Source: Clostridia bacterium (GTDB lineage: Bacteria > Bacillota > UBA994 > PWPR01). Taken from it: DNA of 20,381 bases. Of this stretch, positions 1 through 7,604 are shown piece after piece. Numbering within the stretch: the stretch's first letter is position 1; each line of letters begins with the position of its first letter. Position numbers and translations under genes: made by a program. The notes below the pieces were generated by a model. It did no database searches and had not been told where the DNA came from. It saw only the letters and a program-made list of their open reading frames with translations. Where the stretch lies: the NCBI GenBank assembly GCA_003557085.1, contig PWPR01000197.1, forward strand, positions 1-20,381, read 5' to 3'.

Positions 1-357
1 CAAAGATCGCTTCAGTTTCTGAGTATAGCCTTATTAAAATTTCTGAAAATTCTTCATTTGCTGGTGTCGCATTTTTTTGACTGTGTTTTTCAACTAATGA
101 ACTGCCTATCTCTTCTTTTTTTTTTTGCTAAAATGCGCCCCAAAACGACCACTACCTGCTTTTATCACTATCTAACTGTGTTTTTACATCTATCCTTTAC
201 ATCCAAAAGTCTTCTATATAAATAATTACAGTAGATTATCTATTTCAATAGTTTTATAGAATGAATGTGCGGTGTGACACCTTAAGTACACGACAAGCCG
301 ATGGGGTTTTCAGCTAGTTTCCCTAAAAGTGTGCTAGATAGCAATACATAATTACCT
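1..357. other. Left-edge region without a confident gene
   Basis: No complete gene is visible here. On the minus strand a frame without stops runs from a stop near 133 off the left edge (about 43 codons, Lys/Glu-rich at first). It has no visible start codon, so it is either a 5'-truncated remnant or chance. It begins at a run of 11 T on the plus strand (A11 on the minus strand, about 116-126). One extra A would join it to an upstream frame that starts near a GTG at about 169. No convincing Rho-independent terminator follows the gene ending at 358. The small palindrome GGTGT-G-ACACC at 271-281 is too short to call. Confidence 0.3.
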
Positions 358-1506
358 CTATCTGACCTTGTTATAATCTGTGTTATAATAGTTTTCCCAA
401 TTGTGGTTTAAAATCTTGTGCCATCCCACATGAGCTCTAGCAAAAAAAATGAAATGCCCCTGCAAAACCTTCATATCTCCAAGCTCATCAAAAAATATTT
501 TACCTTCCCTCATATGTGGTTTCCCCAATAAAATGATATGCTTCTGAACTTCTTCAAAAAAATCCTTATCTCTCATTTCCTTAGCTGTTAGCAATGCGCC
601 ATATAAGCTTTCAGTTATAGGAGCCAATTGAGTAAGGTAGGATTTTCCCACACCGTCTGCAATATTATCACTGGTAAGGTTCAATATCCTTTCAGAATAA
701 CGCCTTTTAAATTCAGACCATGCCCGTTCGCTTCTTTTTTTGTCAAATAAATGCATGAAAGGAATGGCCATTGCGTTTACTGAAGTCTTAAGTTCAGTAG
801 AATGCCATGCTGCTTTTGAACTTAGAAACTCATTCTCAATACCAAACGCCCCAGTTTTATAGAACTCATGGAAAAGCCCAGTTTCTTCATCAACCATGTA
901 TGTCGTTATAAAACTTAATACTTTTTCACCTACTTTATCAAAATATCGGCTACCATAACACATATCATGAATTTTAAAAAGCATTAATGCTTCAAGATTA
1001 GGCAATATTTGATAGGTTCCCTGAATAGTTTCTATAGCATATACATTTTGAGTTGATTTTCCATTCCAGATTATTCTTTGATATACCTTTTCTGCATATG
1101 AATGAAGTTTTACATCATTTAATTTCATCCCGCCAACCATTTTGTGAAGTGCATATATAAAGCCAGTTCGAACCATTCTTATAGACTTGGAATCATAGCC
1201 ATCCAACACATGGGTCAGGAGAGGATTCTCTAACGTCTCTCCTGCTATATGTAGATTATAAGTGATTTCTTTTGTTCTCGAACTGTCAATAATAGCAAGG
1301 GAAGGCATTGTTAGTGCAAGATAGAACACAGTATGACGGGTCAAAACTTCTGGATATGCAGAGTTTCCATTTCTGTAATAAAGGATATCAAGGAAGTTTA
1401 ATAACCCTTTGTAATGACATTCAATATCATCTGCAAACTCTCTCTTCTTTTCCATATTCCATATTTCTTCTGCGGTATGACTGATTTTATATTGAGTATT
1501 TTTCAT
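358..1506 (-). CDS. Divergent linalool dehydratase/isomerase-fold protein lacking the catalytic residues
   Basis: A 382-residue cytoplasmic protein with no signal peptide or membrane segment. Read by eye it is a distant paralogue of its upstream neighbour. Shared landmarks in the same order are the FYLAL..SLAIID stretch (61-74), the RMVRTGFIYAL segment (110-120), a G-N10-N-x14-G block (163-186), E-x-TGL, and an ending (A-R-A-H-V-G-W) that matches the neighbour's G-E-L-H-L-G-W. At the positions of the LDI catalytic His and two Cys it has Gly115, Thr160 and Pro169. It is therefore probably not an LDI-type enzyme and may be a structural partner or have another chemistry. The ATG is preceded by AGGAGATATAT, a good ribosome binding site. 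Only 9 nt separate it from the preceding gene, so the two are co-transcribed. Fold assignment is an inference from a manual alignment. Function is unknown. Confidence 0.6.
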   Translation of the reverse strand: MKNTQYKISHTAEEIWNMEKKREFADDIECHYKGLLNFLDILYYRNGNSAYPEVLTRHTVFYLALTMPSLAIIDSSRTKEITYNLHIAGETLENPLLTHVLDGYDSKSIRMVRTGFIYALHKMVGGMKLNDVKLHSYAEKVYQRIIWNGKSTQNVYAIETIQGTYQILPNLEALMLFKIHDMCYGSRYFDKVGEKVLSFITTYMVDEETGLFHEFYKTGAFGIENEFLSSKAAWHSTELKTSVNAMAIPFMHLFDKKRSERAWSEFKRRYSERILNLTSDNIADGVGKSYLTQLAPITESLYGALLTAKEMRDKDFFEEVQKHIILLGKPHMREGKIFFDELGDMKVLQGHFIFFARAHVGWHKILNHNWENYYNTDYNKVR

Positions 1507-1515
1507 ATATATCTC

Positions 1516-2766
1516 CTATCTCTTCCTAAAAGTTTTCCAATCATAGGCAAATATCTTATCCCAACCTAAGTGCAACTCACCCCATAGTAAATAATTATGT
1601 ACGAAAGTTTCATCTTCTGGTGTTGCTCTTTTCAATCTTGCAATATTGTTTTCTATCTCAATTCCATAAGTTCCAACGAAGTATCTGCTAAATTTCTCCC
1701 AAGCTTTTGGATCATTATACTCTCTTGTCAATGCCGTTGAATAAAATACACCCATACTTTCTTCTATACCTGTTGATGCTTCATCAAAACTAGCATACTC
1801 TTTGATATACGCTCCAGCTCCATCCATCATTTCCTTTGAGAAGTTCTTAATAAAAACTCTATACCCATAATCTAATAACTCCCTATTATACGAATGCAAC
1901 AGGTTAAGTGCCCATGCATTGCAAAATCCAGTCAGATATGCTTCTGCTTGATTATGGCTTGGATGATATTTTGCAAATAAAAGTCCTGTTTCCTTTTCAC
2001 TCATGTTGTCGTATATGAACTGGTAGATTCTTTCGCTGTATACTTTATCATAATTAGTTCCATGAATTAAATCATAAGTTTTAAGGCTCAGCATTCCAAC
2101 AGCATTGCATTGCGGGAAATATTGATCTGGTTCACATTGTATACCCCAATATGGATTATCAGCTTGACTATTTGCCTCATACTCTTTTAGCATAATTTTA
2201 GTTAAGAATTTGTGTTCATTCTCAAATTCATTACCACCCGAAAGCAACTGATAAATGCCATATACAAAGTTTAGGTGACCTTTGTACATAATATTGTCTT
2301 TAGTAATAGGATTGTCACAAAATCCATATCTCACCCATTCATCCCATATTGGTGCATCCTTCATTAACAATACTGTCTTTCTTAGGTATTCGCATACTTC
2401 TTCTTTTCGTTGCGGCTCTATCATAACCATAGACATTAAACCATATGTACAGAAAGCTAGTGGGTATCTCCAGAAATCCTGAAGCTCCTTTGCCCAAGGA
2501 TGCAAATTATTGTCCCAACCACCTGCAATAGTCGCATCAATCACTTCTTTGTGTAGATTCCAAAGTGCCTCTGCATAATCAGTGAGTTTTTGATTTTCAA
2601 ACATGGCGAAAGATTCTTTACTACTTGATAATAGTTTTGGTATCGAGTCAAAGGACATTTCCGCTTTGGCTAACTTCCCAAGAATGTTTATCTCTTGTCC
2701 TGCACAGTTACATTCATGGTTTTTTTCTACTTTTTGTTTACAACAAGGCATTTGATTATCTTGCAC
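1516..2766 (-). CDS. Linalool dehydratase/isomerase (LDI) family protein, catalytic His/Cys/Cys conserved
   Basis: A 416-residue protein of the LDI family (alpha/alpha-barrel). In Castellaniella defragrans the family member hydrates myrcene to linalool and isomerises linalool to geraniol. The match rests on long motifs recalled from that enzyme: NIMYKGHLN (158-166, His164 = LDI His129), CEPDQYFPQCN (211-221, Cys211 and Cys220 = LDI Cys171 and Cys180, same spacing), YD-x-IHGTNY (231-239) and YHP (267-269). Asp77 may equal LDI Asp39. LDI Tyr240 aligns with Phe281, and Tyr45 appears not to be conserved, so the substrate probably differs. Unlike LDI it has no signal peptide and is presumably cytoplasmic. 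Its N-terminus carries Cys8, Cys9, Cys19 and Cys21. The start is GTG with GAGGTG 5 nt upstream; an in-frame ATG lies at 2751. It sits 22 nt after an amidohydrolase gene. Confidence 0.82.
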   Translation of the reverse strand: MQDNQMPCCKQKVEKNHECNCAGQEINILGKLAKAEMSFDSIPKLLSSSKESFAMFENQKLTDYAEALWNLHKEVIDATIAGGWDNNLHPWAKELQDFWRYPLAFCTYGLMSMVMIEPQRKEEVCEYLRKTVLLMKDAPIWDEWVRYGFCDNPITKDNIMYKGHLNFVYGIYQLLSGGNEFENEHKFLTKIMLKEYEANSQADNPYWGIQCEPDQYFPQCNAVGMLSLKTYDLIHGTNYDKVYSERIYQFIYDNMSEKETGLLFAKYHPSHNQAEAYLTGFCNAWALNLLHSYNRELLDYGYRVFIKNFSKEMMDGAGAYIKEYASFDEASTGIEESMGVFYSTALTREYNDPKAWEKFSRYFVGTYGIEIENNIARLKRATPEDETFVHNYLLWGELHLGWDKIFAYDWKTFRKR

Positions 2767-2788
2767 GTTATCACCTCTTATTATTATT

Positions 2789-3994
2789 TTAGGTTTTTGA
2801 CCTTTTACATCTATCTTTTATATCCTCAAGCATGTTATTAAGAACAAGTTTGTCTAAATAATTGCCTTTTAATATGACCGCCTCAATGGATCTTGTGTGT
2901 GAAATGTTTTCTAAAGGATTTTTATCTAGTATGACCAAATTTGCAATTTTATCCACTTCTACAGTGCCATATAAGTCTTCTTGATGATTACACTCTGCAG
3001 CATTAATGGTTGTAGCTTTTAAAACATCAAAATTACTCACTCCTGCTTTTGAGAGAATTTCAAACTCTTCATGTAACTGAAATCCATTTATGACCAATGG
3101 CATCCCTGCATCTGTACCTGTTAAGAGCTTACCTCCAGCTTTATAGAATATAAGCATATCTTCAAGGTACTCTTCATGAGTTCTCTCTAGTTTAAAGTCA
3201 TAGTCTTTAAAAAACTCAACACTCTCTTTCCATTTATTAATAGTATTAGCATCAACGAACTCAGCCAATCCTGTTGTAAAGTGATTCTCTGTTACTTCAC
3301 CGTCTTGAATTAAATTGCCTACCTCGCTAACAATGAAAGTAGGGTCAAAGTAGACACCTTTTTTTGCTGCTAACTCGAGATAGTCTCTTTGTATGGATTT
3401 TTCATGCTCGAAACAGTACTGACCATATTCAATGGCTCTTTTTGTGCCTACATCTACAGGCCTATGACCAACAACATCCATATTTACTTCTTTTGCTGTC
3501 TTGACAATTTCTTCAAACTCAGGCATTAATAAGTTATTATATACTTTAATGAAGTCATAGCCTTTATTCTTCGCATCTAGAACCACTTCTCTAGCTTTTT
3601 GTTTTGTATCTACTACTATCATTGAATCAAAAACCGGCGGATTGCCATCTATAATTGGAGTAGCAGTATATATGCTTGGACAGAGAAAATCTTTTTGCTT
3701 TGCTTTTTCTCTTAACTCAATAACCTTATCAGAGCCAAACATCACCCGAATACTAGTGATTCCATTAGCAATACACAAATACATGTCTTCTATGTTTTCT
3801 CCACTAGTATGGACATGCATATCAGTGAAGCCTGGCATTATGTATTTACCTGTACAGTCTATCTCTTGGCTACCTATTAGCCCTTGCCCGATTTCTACAA
3901 TTTTGCCATTCATGATTGCTATATCATAATTCTTTAATACTTTCTCATTTACCATACTTATCATGTTTAGGTTCTTTAAAACTATTCTATCCAT
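2789..3994 (-). CDS. Metal-dependent amidohydrolase, imidazolonepropionase/prolidase-like (paralogue 3)
   Basis: A 401-residue cytoplasmic amidohydrolase-superfamily enzyme that would hydrolyse a C-N bond using one or two divalent metals. The expected ligands are present in order: HxH at His60/His62 (DMHVH), Lys150 (FIKVY, candidate carboxylated lysine), His177 (VVGH), His197 (FEHE) and Asp295 (GTDAGMP). The C-terminal part ends in the usual small beta domain (GTVEVDKIANLVILDKNPL). It closely resembles the protein at 11038-12246, including the FFKDYDF segment and the GTDA.MPLV...F.LH block, so the two are recent paralogues. The ATG has AGAGGT 7 nt upstream. A 630-bp gap separates it from the preceding gene, so it may have its own promoter with the two LDI-fold genes downstream. 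Substrate not predictable. Confidence 0.85.
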   Translation of the reverse strand: MDRIVLKNLNMISMVNEKVLKNYDIAIMNGKIVEIGQGLIGSQEIDCTGKYIMPGFTDMHVHTSGENIEDMYLCIANGITSIRVMFGSDKVIELREKAKQKDFLCPSIYTATPIIDGNPPVFDSMIVVDTKQKAREVVLDAKNKGYDFIKVYNNLLMPEFEEIVKTAKEVNMDVVGHRPVDVGTKRAIEYGQYCFEHEKSIQRDYLELAAKKGVYFDPTFIVSEVGNLIQDGEVTENHFTTGLAEFVDANTINKWKESVEFFKDYDFKLERTHEEYLEDMLIFYKAGGKLLTGTDAGMPLVINGFQLHEEFEILSKAGVSNFDVLKATTINAAECNHQEDLYGTVEVDKIANLVILDKNPLENISHTRSIEAVILKGNYLDKLVLNNMLEDIKDRCKRSKT

Positions 3995-4028
3995 TTAGAT
4001 TACCTCTTATTCTGAATTATTAAGATTT

Positions 4029-4083
4029 GCTATGCTTTTATAGTCTCTCTACTTTGAGTATAATAGACAAACCAAAGCATAGC
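4029..4083. repeat. 10-bp perfect inverted repeat upstream of the third amidohydrolase
   Basis: GCTATGCTTT (4029-4038) and AAAGCATAGC (4074-4083) are exact reverse complements separated by 35 nt. The pair lies 35-89 bp upstream of the amidohydrolase start at 3994, in the expected leader or promoter region. It could be an operator pair or an mRNA leader hairpin. No U-tract follows, so it is not a typical terminator. Confidence 0.45.
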
Positions 4084-4548
4084 TTGGTAAACTTTCTAAA
4101 TCCATCATACCCTACACTTATTGCTGAAGTCTTAAAGCAAGTCGACATCCTAGCATCAAAGTTTTTTAATATTTCTCTTTTTGGAGATTTGTTCATTCCA
4201 TAATGAATCAATCTGGAACTGAGATTGCTCGCAATTACATTTGACTATGTGAAAATTGTTTGGCTCTTTAATAAGATCTGAGCTTATCTTCTTAAGCACT
4301 ATAGATTAAACACTTATACTGCTTTGAACTTTGCTTTACATGAATAGCATCAATATTATAATATTTTTATATATAGTCTAAAAGTTCATTGGGCTGCTAT
4401 CTTGCAAAAGCCAGCTAATCTGAGTAATATAGCATTTAGAGGACAGTTTTAGCTAACTATTATTGAAGATCACTGTTGTGCTTAGCATAGCTACTCCAAA
4501 CATTAGTAACCGCACATAAAGTAATTGCTTGACCAAAAATACAGAAGT

Positions 4549-4594
4549 ACAGCTCTCTTAATAATATAGAATGAAAAATTATCAAGAGAGCTGT
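4549..4594 (-). repeat. Strong stem-loop downstream of the ABC/ATC-hydrolase genes
   Basis: An 11-bp perfect stem (ACAGCTCTCTT with AAGAGAGCTGT) is extended by a further 5 bp (ATAAT/ATTAT) after one mismatch, around a 12-nt loop. It lies 30 nt past the stop codon of the ATC-hydrolase-like gene. This is the position for a transcript end or RNA-processing structure. The U-tract on the minus strand is poor (ACTTCTGTATTTTTGG), so it may be a leaky terminator or a 3'-end stabiliser. Confidence 0.5.
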
Positions 4595-4624
4595 GAGTAA
4601 GGAGTAGGAATTAAATATTTGTTT

Positions 4625-5323
4625 TTAGCTTATATCACTAAAGTCATGATTTTGATAACTTAATATAATGTCAATTGCCTCTTCTCCATATCTTGCAGAG
4701 AAGTAGTTATTTGCTTCACTTACTATCTCCTGAGCATTTTGATTCAACTTATCTCTAATCACTTTGCTAAATGCTTTATGCAAATGACCCGTCTGAAAAT
4801 CAAAATCTTTTATATTTACATCTCTATTCTTCATTCTACTTTCATTAATCAGCTCACTTGCTGCTTCATCTTTATTTGCATTTCTCCAATAAAAAGTGCA
4901 ATGGTCATAATTATGTAAAACTGTGGGAACATCTAATTCTAAACAAGAGTTAAAACCTTTTACCAAGTGCTTATCTATATATGTACAATACACTACACCA
5001 CCATCAAGTAGTCCCATTTCAGAAAAAGTATCATTCCAGGGACATTTGTAGACTTTTGTTATCAAATCTCCATTTTCAATTAACTCTTCAGTCACTTCAA
5101 ATTCCCCAGGTGTTGCTTCCCACTCACCATTTGCAAAGTATCCAGTATAGTCTTTTTCAAAACCATTCATCTTTGCCCTAAGTGCCATTCTGTGACCTCT
5201 TTGTTCTGCATAATGCTTCGTAGCTTCTTTAAAAATCTCAACACCCTCTTCGTGATACCTTTCTTTTAATACTTTATAAAAAGATCCAACTAAGAAAGCA
5301 TGATGTCTTTCAGTAAACTTCAT
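4625..5323 (-). CDS. L-2-amino-thiazoline-4-carboxylic acid (ATC) hydrolase family protein
   Basis: A 232-residue soluble protein resembling the ATC hydrolase family. Its named member opens L-2-amino-thiazoline-4-carboxylate to N-carbamoyl-L-cysteine. Visible family-like features are the KCPW motif (Cys94), YCTYIDKHLVKGFN (112-125, with Cys113 and Asp117), Cys127, and the C-T-F-Y-W strand (Cys142). Many such proteins occur in Clostridia without known substrates, so the thiazoline activity is not assured. I chose the ATG at 5323, not the TTG at 5329: GGAGG lies 9 nt before the ATG but only 3 nt before the TTG. It follows the importer ATPase by 66 nt and is the last gene before a strong stem-loop, so it is probably in the importer transcript. 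Alternative: an unrelated C-N or C-S hydrolase of the same fold. Confidence 0.7.
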   Translation of the reverse strand: MKFTERHHAFLVGSFYKVLKERYHEEGVEIFKEATKHYAEQRGHRMALRAKMNGFEKDYTGYFANGEWEATPGEFEVTEELIENGDLITKVYKCPWNDTFSEMGLLDGGVVYCTYIDKHLVKGFNSCLELDVPTVLHNYDHCTFYWRNANKDEAASELINESRMKNRDVNIKDFDFQTGHLHKAFSKVIRDKLNQNAQEIVSEANNYFSARYGEEAIDIILSYQNHDFSDIS

Positions 5324-5389
5324 AAACAATTACCTCCAAGTTAATGTCTCCAATTTTTACTTTGCTAGTTTTGCTTATCTGTAATTTAA

Positions 5390-6337
5390 TCAAATATGAC
5401 ACGCCACAAAATGATTCTCTGATACCTCTATAAAAACTGGATCTTCAACATAGCACTTCTCTTTAGCATAGTCACATCTCTTAGCAAACCTACAGCCACT
5501 AGCTGGATTTATAGGTGTGAAAATTTCACCTTTTATAGTATTTCTTATTTTGCCTCTTTCTCCTAAAATAGGTTTAGGTATCGAGCCTAGCAGAGCTTTT
5601 GTATATGGGTGTATTGGATTATCGAAAAGCTCTTTATATGGAGCTTTTTCTACGCTTTGACCCAAATACATTACTAAAATTTCGTCTGAAATATGCTTTA
5701 CAACTGACAAATCATGCGTAATAAATAGATATGTAAGCTCTAACTCTTCTTGCAGATCCATCAGCAGATTTAGTATTTGTGCTTGAATACTTACATCAAG
5801 AGCACTAACTGGCTCATCACAAATTATAAAATCAGGATTCATGGCCAGAGCTCTAGCAATTCCTATTCTCTGCCTTCTCCCACCATCTAGCTCATGGGGA
5901 TAAGCATTATATAAACGTCCTGATAAGCCTACCGTCTCCATTAAGCTCTTAATCCTATCTTCCATTTCTCTCTTGCTTTTGTATATCTTATTAGATATTA
6001 GAGGCTCTGCAATCAATCTTGATACTGTCATCCTAGGATTTAATGATGAATAAGGATCTTGAAATATTATTTGGATACTGCTCCGAAGCTTTTTCATATC
6101 TTTTTTACTATAGTCAAATATATTCTCACCCTTAAACAATACTTCACCCTCTGTGGGTTCATGCAATCGAATAATTGTTTTACCTAATGTTGACTTACCA
6201 CAGCCAGATTCACCTACAACCCCTAAAGTTTTGCCTCTATCAATACTCACACTAACGTCATCTACAGCATGTAGATTACCCATAGGAGTGTTGAAATATT
6301 TCTTTAAATTTTTGACTTCTATTAATTTATTACTCAT
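5390..6337 (-). CDS. Oligopeptide/dipeptide ABC transporter ATP-binding protein, DppF/OppF type
   Basis: A 315-residue cytoplasmic ATPase that pairs with the other ATPase to power the importer. It has Walker A GESGCGKST (42-50), the Q-loop in IIFQDP, a variant signature LDGGRRQ (150-156) in place of LSGGQ, Walker B FIICDEP (170-176) and the switch His in FITHD. The variant signature is, as I recall, common in the OppF/DppF subgroup. The Cys-containing C-terminal tail typical of peptide-type ATPases (CRFAKRCDYAKEKC, then ACHI) ends the protein. It follows the sister ATPase by 72 nt; GGAG lies 5 nt before the ATG. Substrate specificity lies elsewhere in the transporter. Confidence 0.93.
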   Translation of the reverse strand: MSNKLIEVKNLKKYFNTPMGNLHAVDDVSVSIDRGKTLGVVGESGCGKSTLGKTIIRLHEPTEGEVLFKGENIFDYSKKDMKKLRSSIQIIFQDPYSSLNPRMTVSRLIAEPLISNKIYKSKREMEDRIKSLMETVGLSGRLYNAYPHELDGGRRQRIGIARALAMNPDFIICDEPVSALDVSIQAQILNLLMDLQEELELTYLFITHDLSVVKHISDEILVMYLGQSVEKAPYKELFDNPIHPYTKALLGSIPKPILGERGKIRNTIKGEIFTPINPASGCRFAKRCDYAKEKCYVEDPVFIEVSENHFVACHI

Positions 6338-6409
6338 TTTCTCTCCTCATCTAATTACCTTGATATACAAGCTATCCAAAAATATTATGCTTATTCTAAC
6401 CTCGAACCT

Positions 6410-7372
6410 TTATAAAAATAAATGGCATTTAATATGATGCCCGTCAAAACTTTTTGATTGAGGGCTTTCTGCAATGCAAATGTCCATACAATGAGGGCAT
6501 CTAGGATGGAATCTACAACCTGATGGCAACATAGATGGCTCAGGCATTACACCTTGGATTGGGTTTAATCTTTTCTCATCAATATCTAAATTAGGAATAG
6601 ACCCAAATAATCCTTCTGTGTAAGGATGATGTCTTTCCCCTTCAAAAATATCCTTTGCTGTTCCAGACTCAACGATTTCTCCAGCATACATGATAGCCAC
6701 ATTATCACAAGTCTGTGCCACTACTCCTAGATCATGCGTTATAAGTATCATTGAAGTCTTTAATCTACTTTGTAGTTCATCTATCATGTTAAGTACTTGG
6801 GCCTGGATTGTCACATCCAAAGCAGTTGTTGGCTCATCTGCAATTAGCAAATCTGGGTCACAAGCTAGAGCAATTGCAATACCTACTCTCTGCTTCATTC
6901 CTCCGCTAAACTGATGTGGGTACTCAAACATTCTATCATGTGGTATACCCACCAGTTGCAAAACCTCTTTGACTCTTTTCTTAATCATTTCCTTACCATA
7001 ATCCATATGAAGTCTGAGCACTTCTGCTATTTGGTCTTCAACAGTAAGCACTGGATTAAGACTAGACATTGGGTCTTGAAAAATCATAGAAATATTATTA
7101 CCTCTTATTTTTCTCATGTCCTTTTCACTAAGTTCAAGTAAATTTTGTTCGTTAAAAATTATCTCTCCGCTTAGAATTTTAGCTACTCTATATGGAAGTA
7201 ATCTAATTATACTTAAAGCAGTTGTTGTCTTACCTGCTCCAGTTTCTCCCACAATACCTAAGCTTTCACCTTTATAAAGGTCTAAATCAATATTGTTAAC
7301 AGCCTCTACAGTCTCTTCATCTGTTTTATAAATTACTTTTAGATCTCTTATCTCTAACAGCTTTTCTCTCAT
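6410..7372 (-). CDS. Oligopeptide/dipeptide ABC transporter ATP-binding protein, DppD/OppD type
   Basis: A 320-residue ATPase, partner of the following DppF-type protein. Walker A is GETGAGKTT (42-50), the Q-loop MIFQDP (95-100), the signature FSGGMKQ (154-160), and Walker B LLIADEP (174-180) followed by TTALD. The C-terminal oligo_HPY-type region is Cys-rich (CRFHPRCPHCMDIC plus a late KCHL). In some homologues these cysteines are reported to bind an iron-sulfur cluster, which would suit an anaerobe. GAGGAG stands 6 nt before the ATG. A 232-bp intergenic stretch separates it from the upstream permease gene. That stretch holds a 15-bp palindrome at 7474-7488 and no obvious terminator, so read-through or a secondary promoter are both possible. 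Confidence 0.93.
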   Translation of the reverse strand: MREKLLEIRDLKVIYKTDEETVEAVNNIDLDLYKGESLGIVGETGAGKTTTALSIIRLLPYRVAKILSGEIIFNEQNLLELSEKDMRKIRGNNISMIFQDPMSSLNPVLTVEDQIAEVLRLHMDYGKEMIKKRVKEVLQLVGIPHDRMFEYPHQFSGGMKQRVGIAIALACDPDLLIADEPTTALDVTIQAQVLNMIDELQSRLKTSMILITHDLGVVAQTCDNVAIMYAGEIVESGTAKDIFEGERHHPYTEGLFGSIPNLDIDEKRLNPIQGVMPEPSMLPSGCRFHPRCPHCMDICIAESPQSKSFDGHHIKCHLFL

Positions 7373-7604
7373 ATAAATCTCCTCATCAATCCATTGAAAT
7401 CTGGCTAATACATGATACTTTCTAGATATTACATAGTATTAAAATCATTTTTTGCAGTATCTTCTTGTTTGTCAGTAGATTATCTACTTTCTATTTTGTC
7501 AACCAAAGTTTCCAATTCTCTGCAAGCTTAGAGATGCCATTACATTACATCTAATGTCTTCTTTTTGGCTTTCTTCTAGAAGTATCAACACTTCATAGTT
7601 CTAG

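Larger units (their letters stand above)
3995..4624. other. 630-bp gap dividing the catabolic locus
   Basis: No coding frame here is supportable on either strand. It holds two inverted repeats, listed separately, and is AT-rich throughout. I looked for a copy of the MarR operator (ATATTGTT-N9-AACAATAT) and found none. I also found no near-consensus promoter for the downstream amidohydrolase and LDI-fold genes. Candidate -10 hexamers such as TATTAT near 4060 lack a well-placed -35. Confidence 0.5.

Noticed and set aside
123..165. Possible end of an insertion sequence (minus-strand GGTCGTTTTGGGGCGC).
   Set aside because: No matching inverted repeat, target duplication or transposase is visible in the window.
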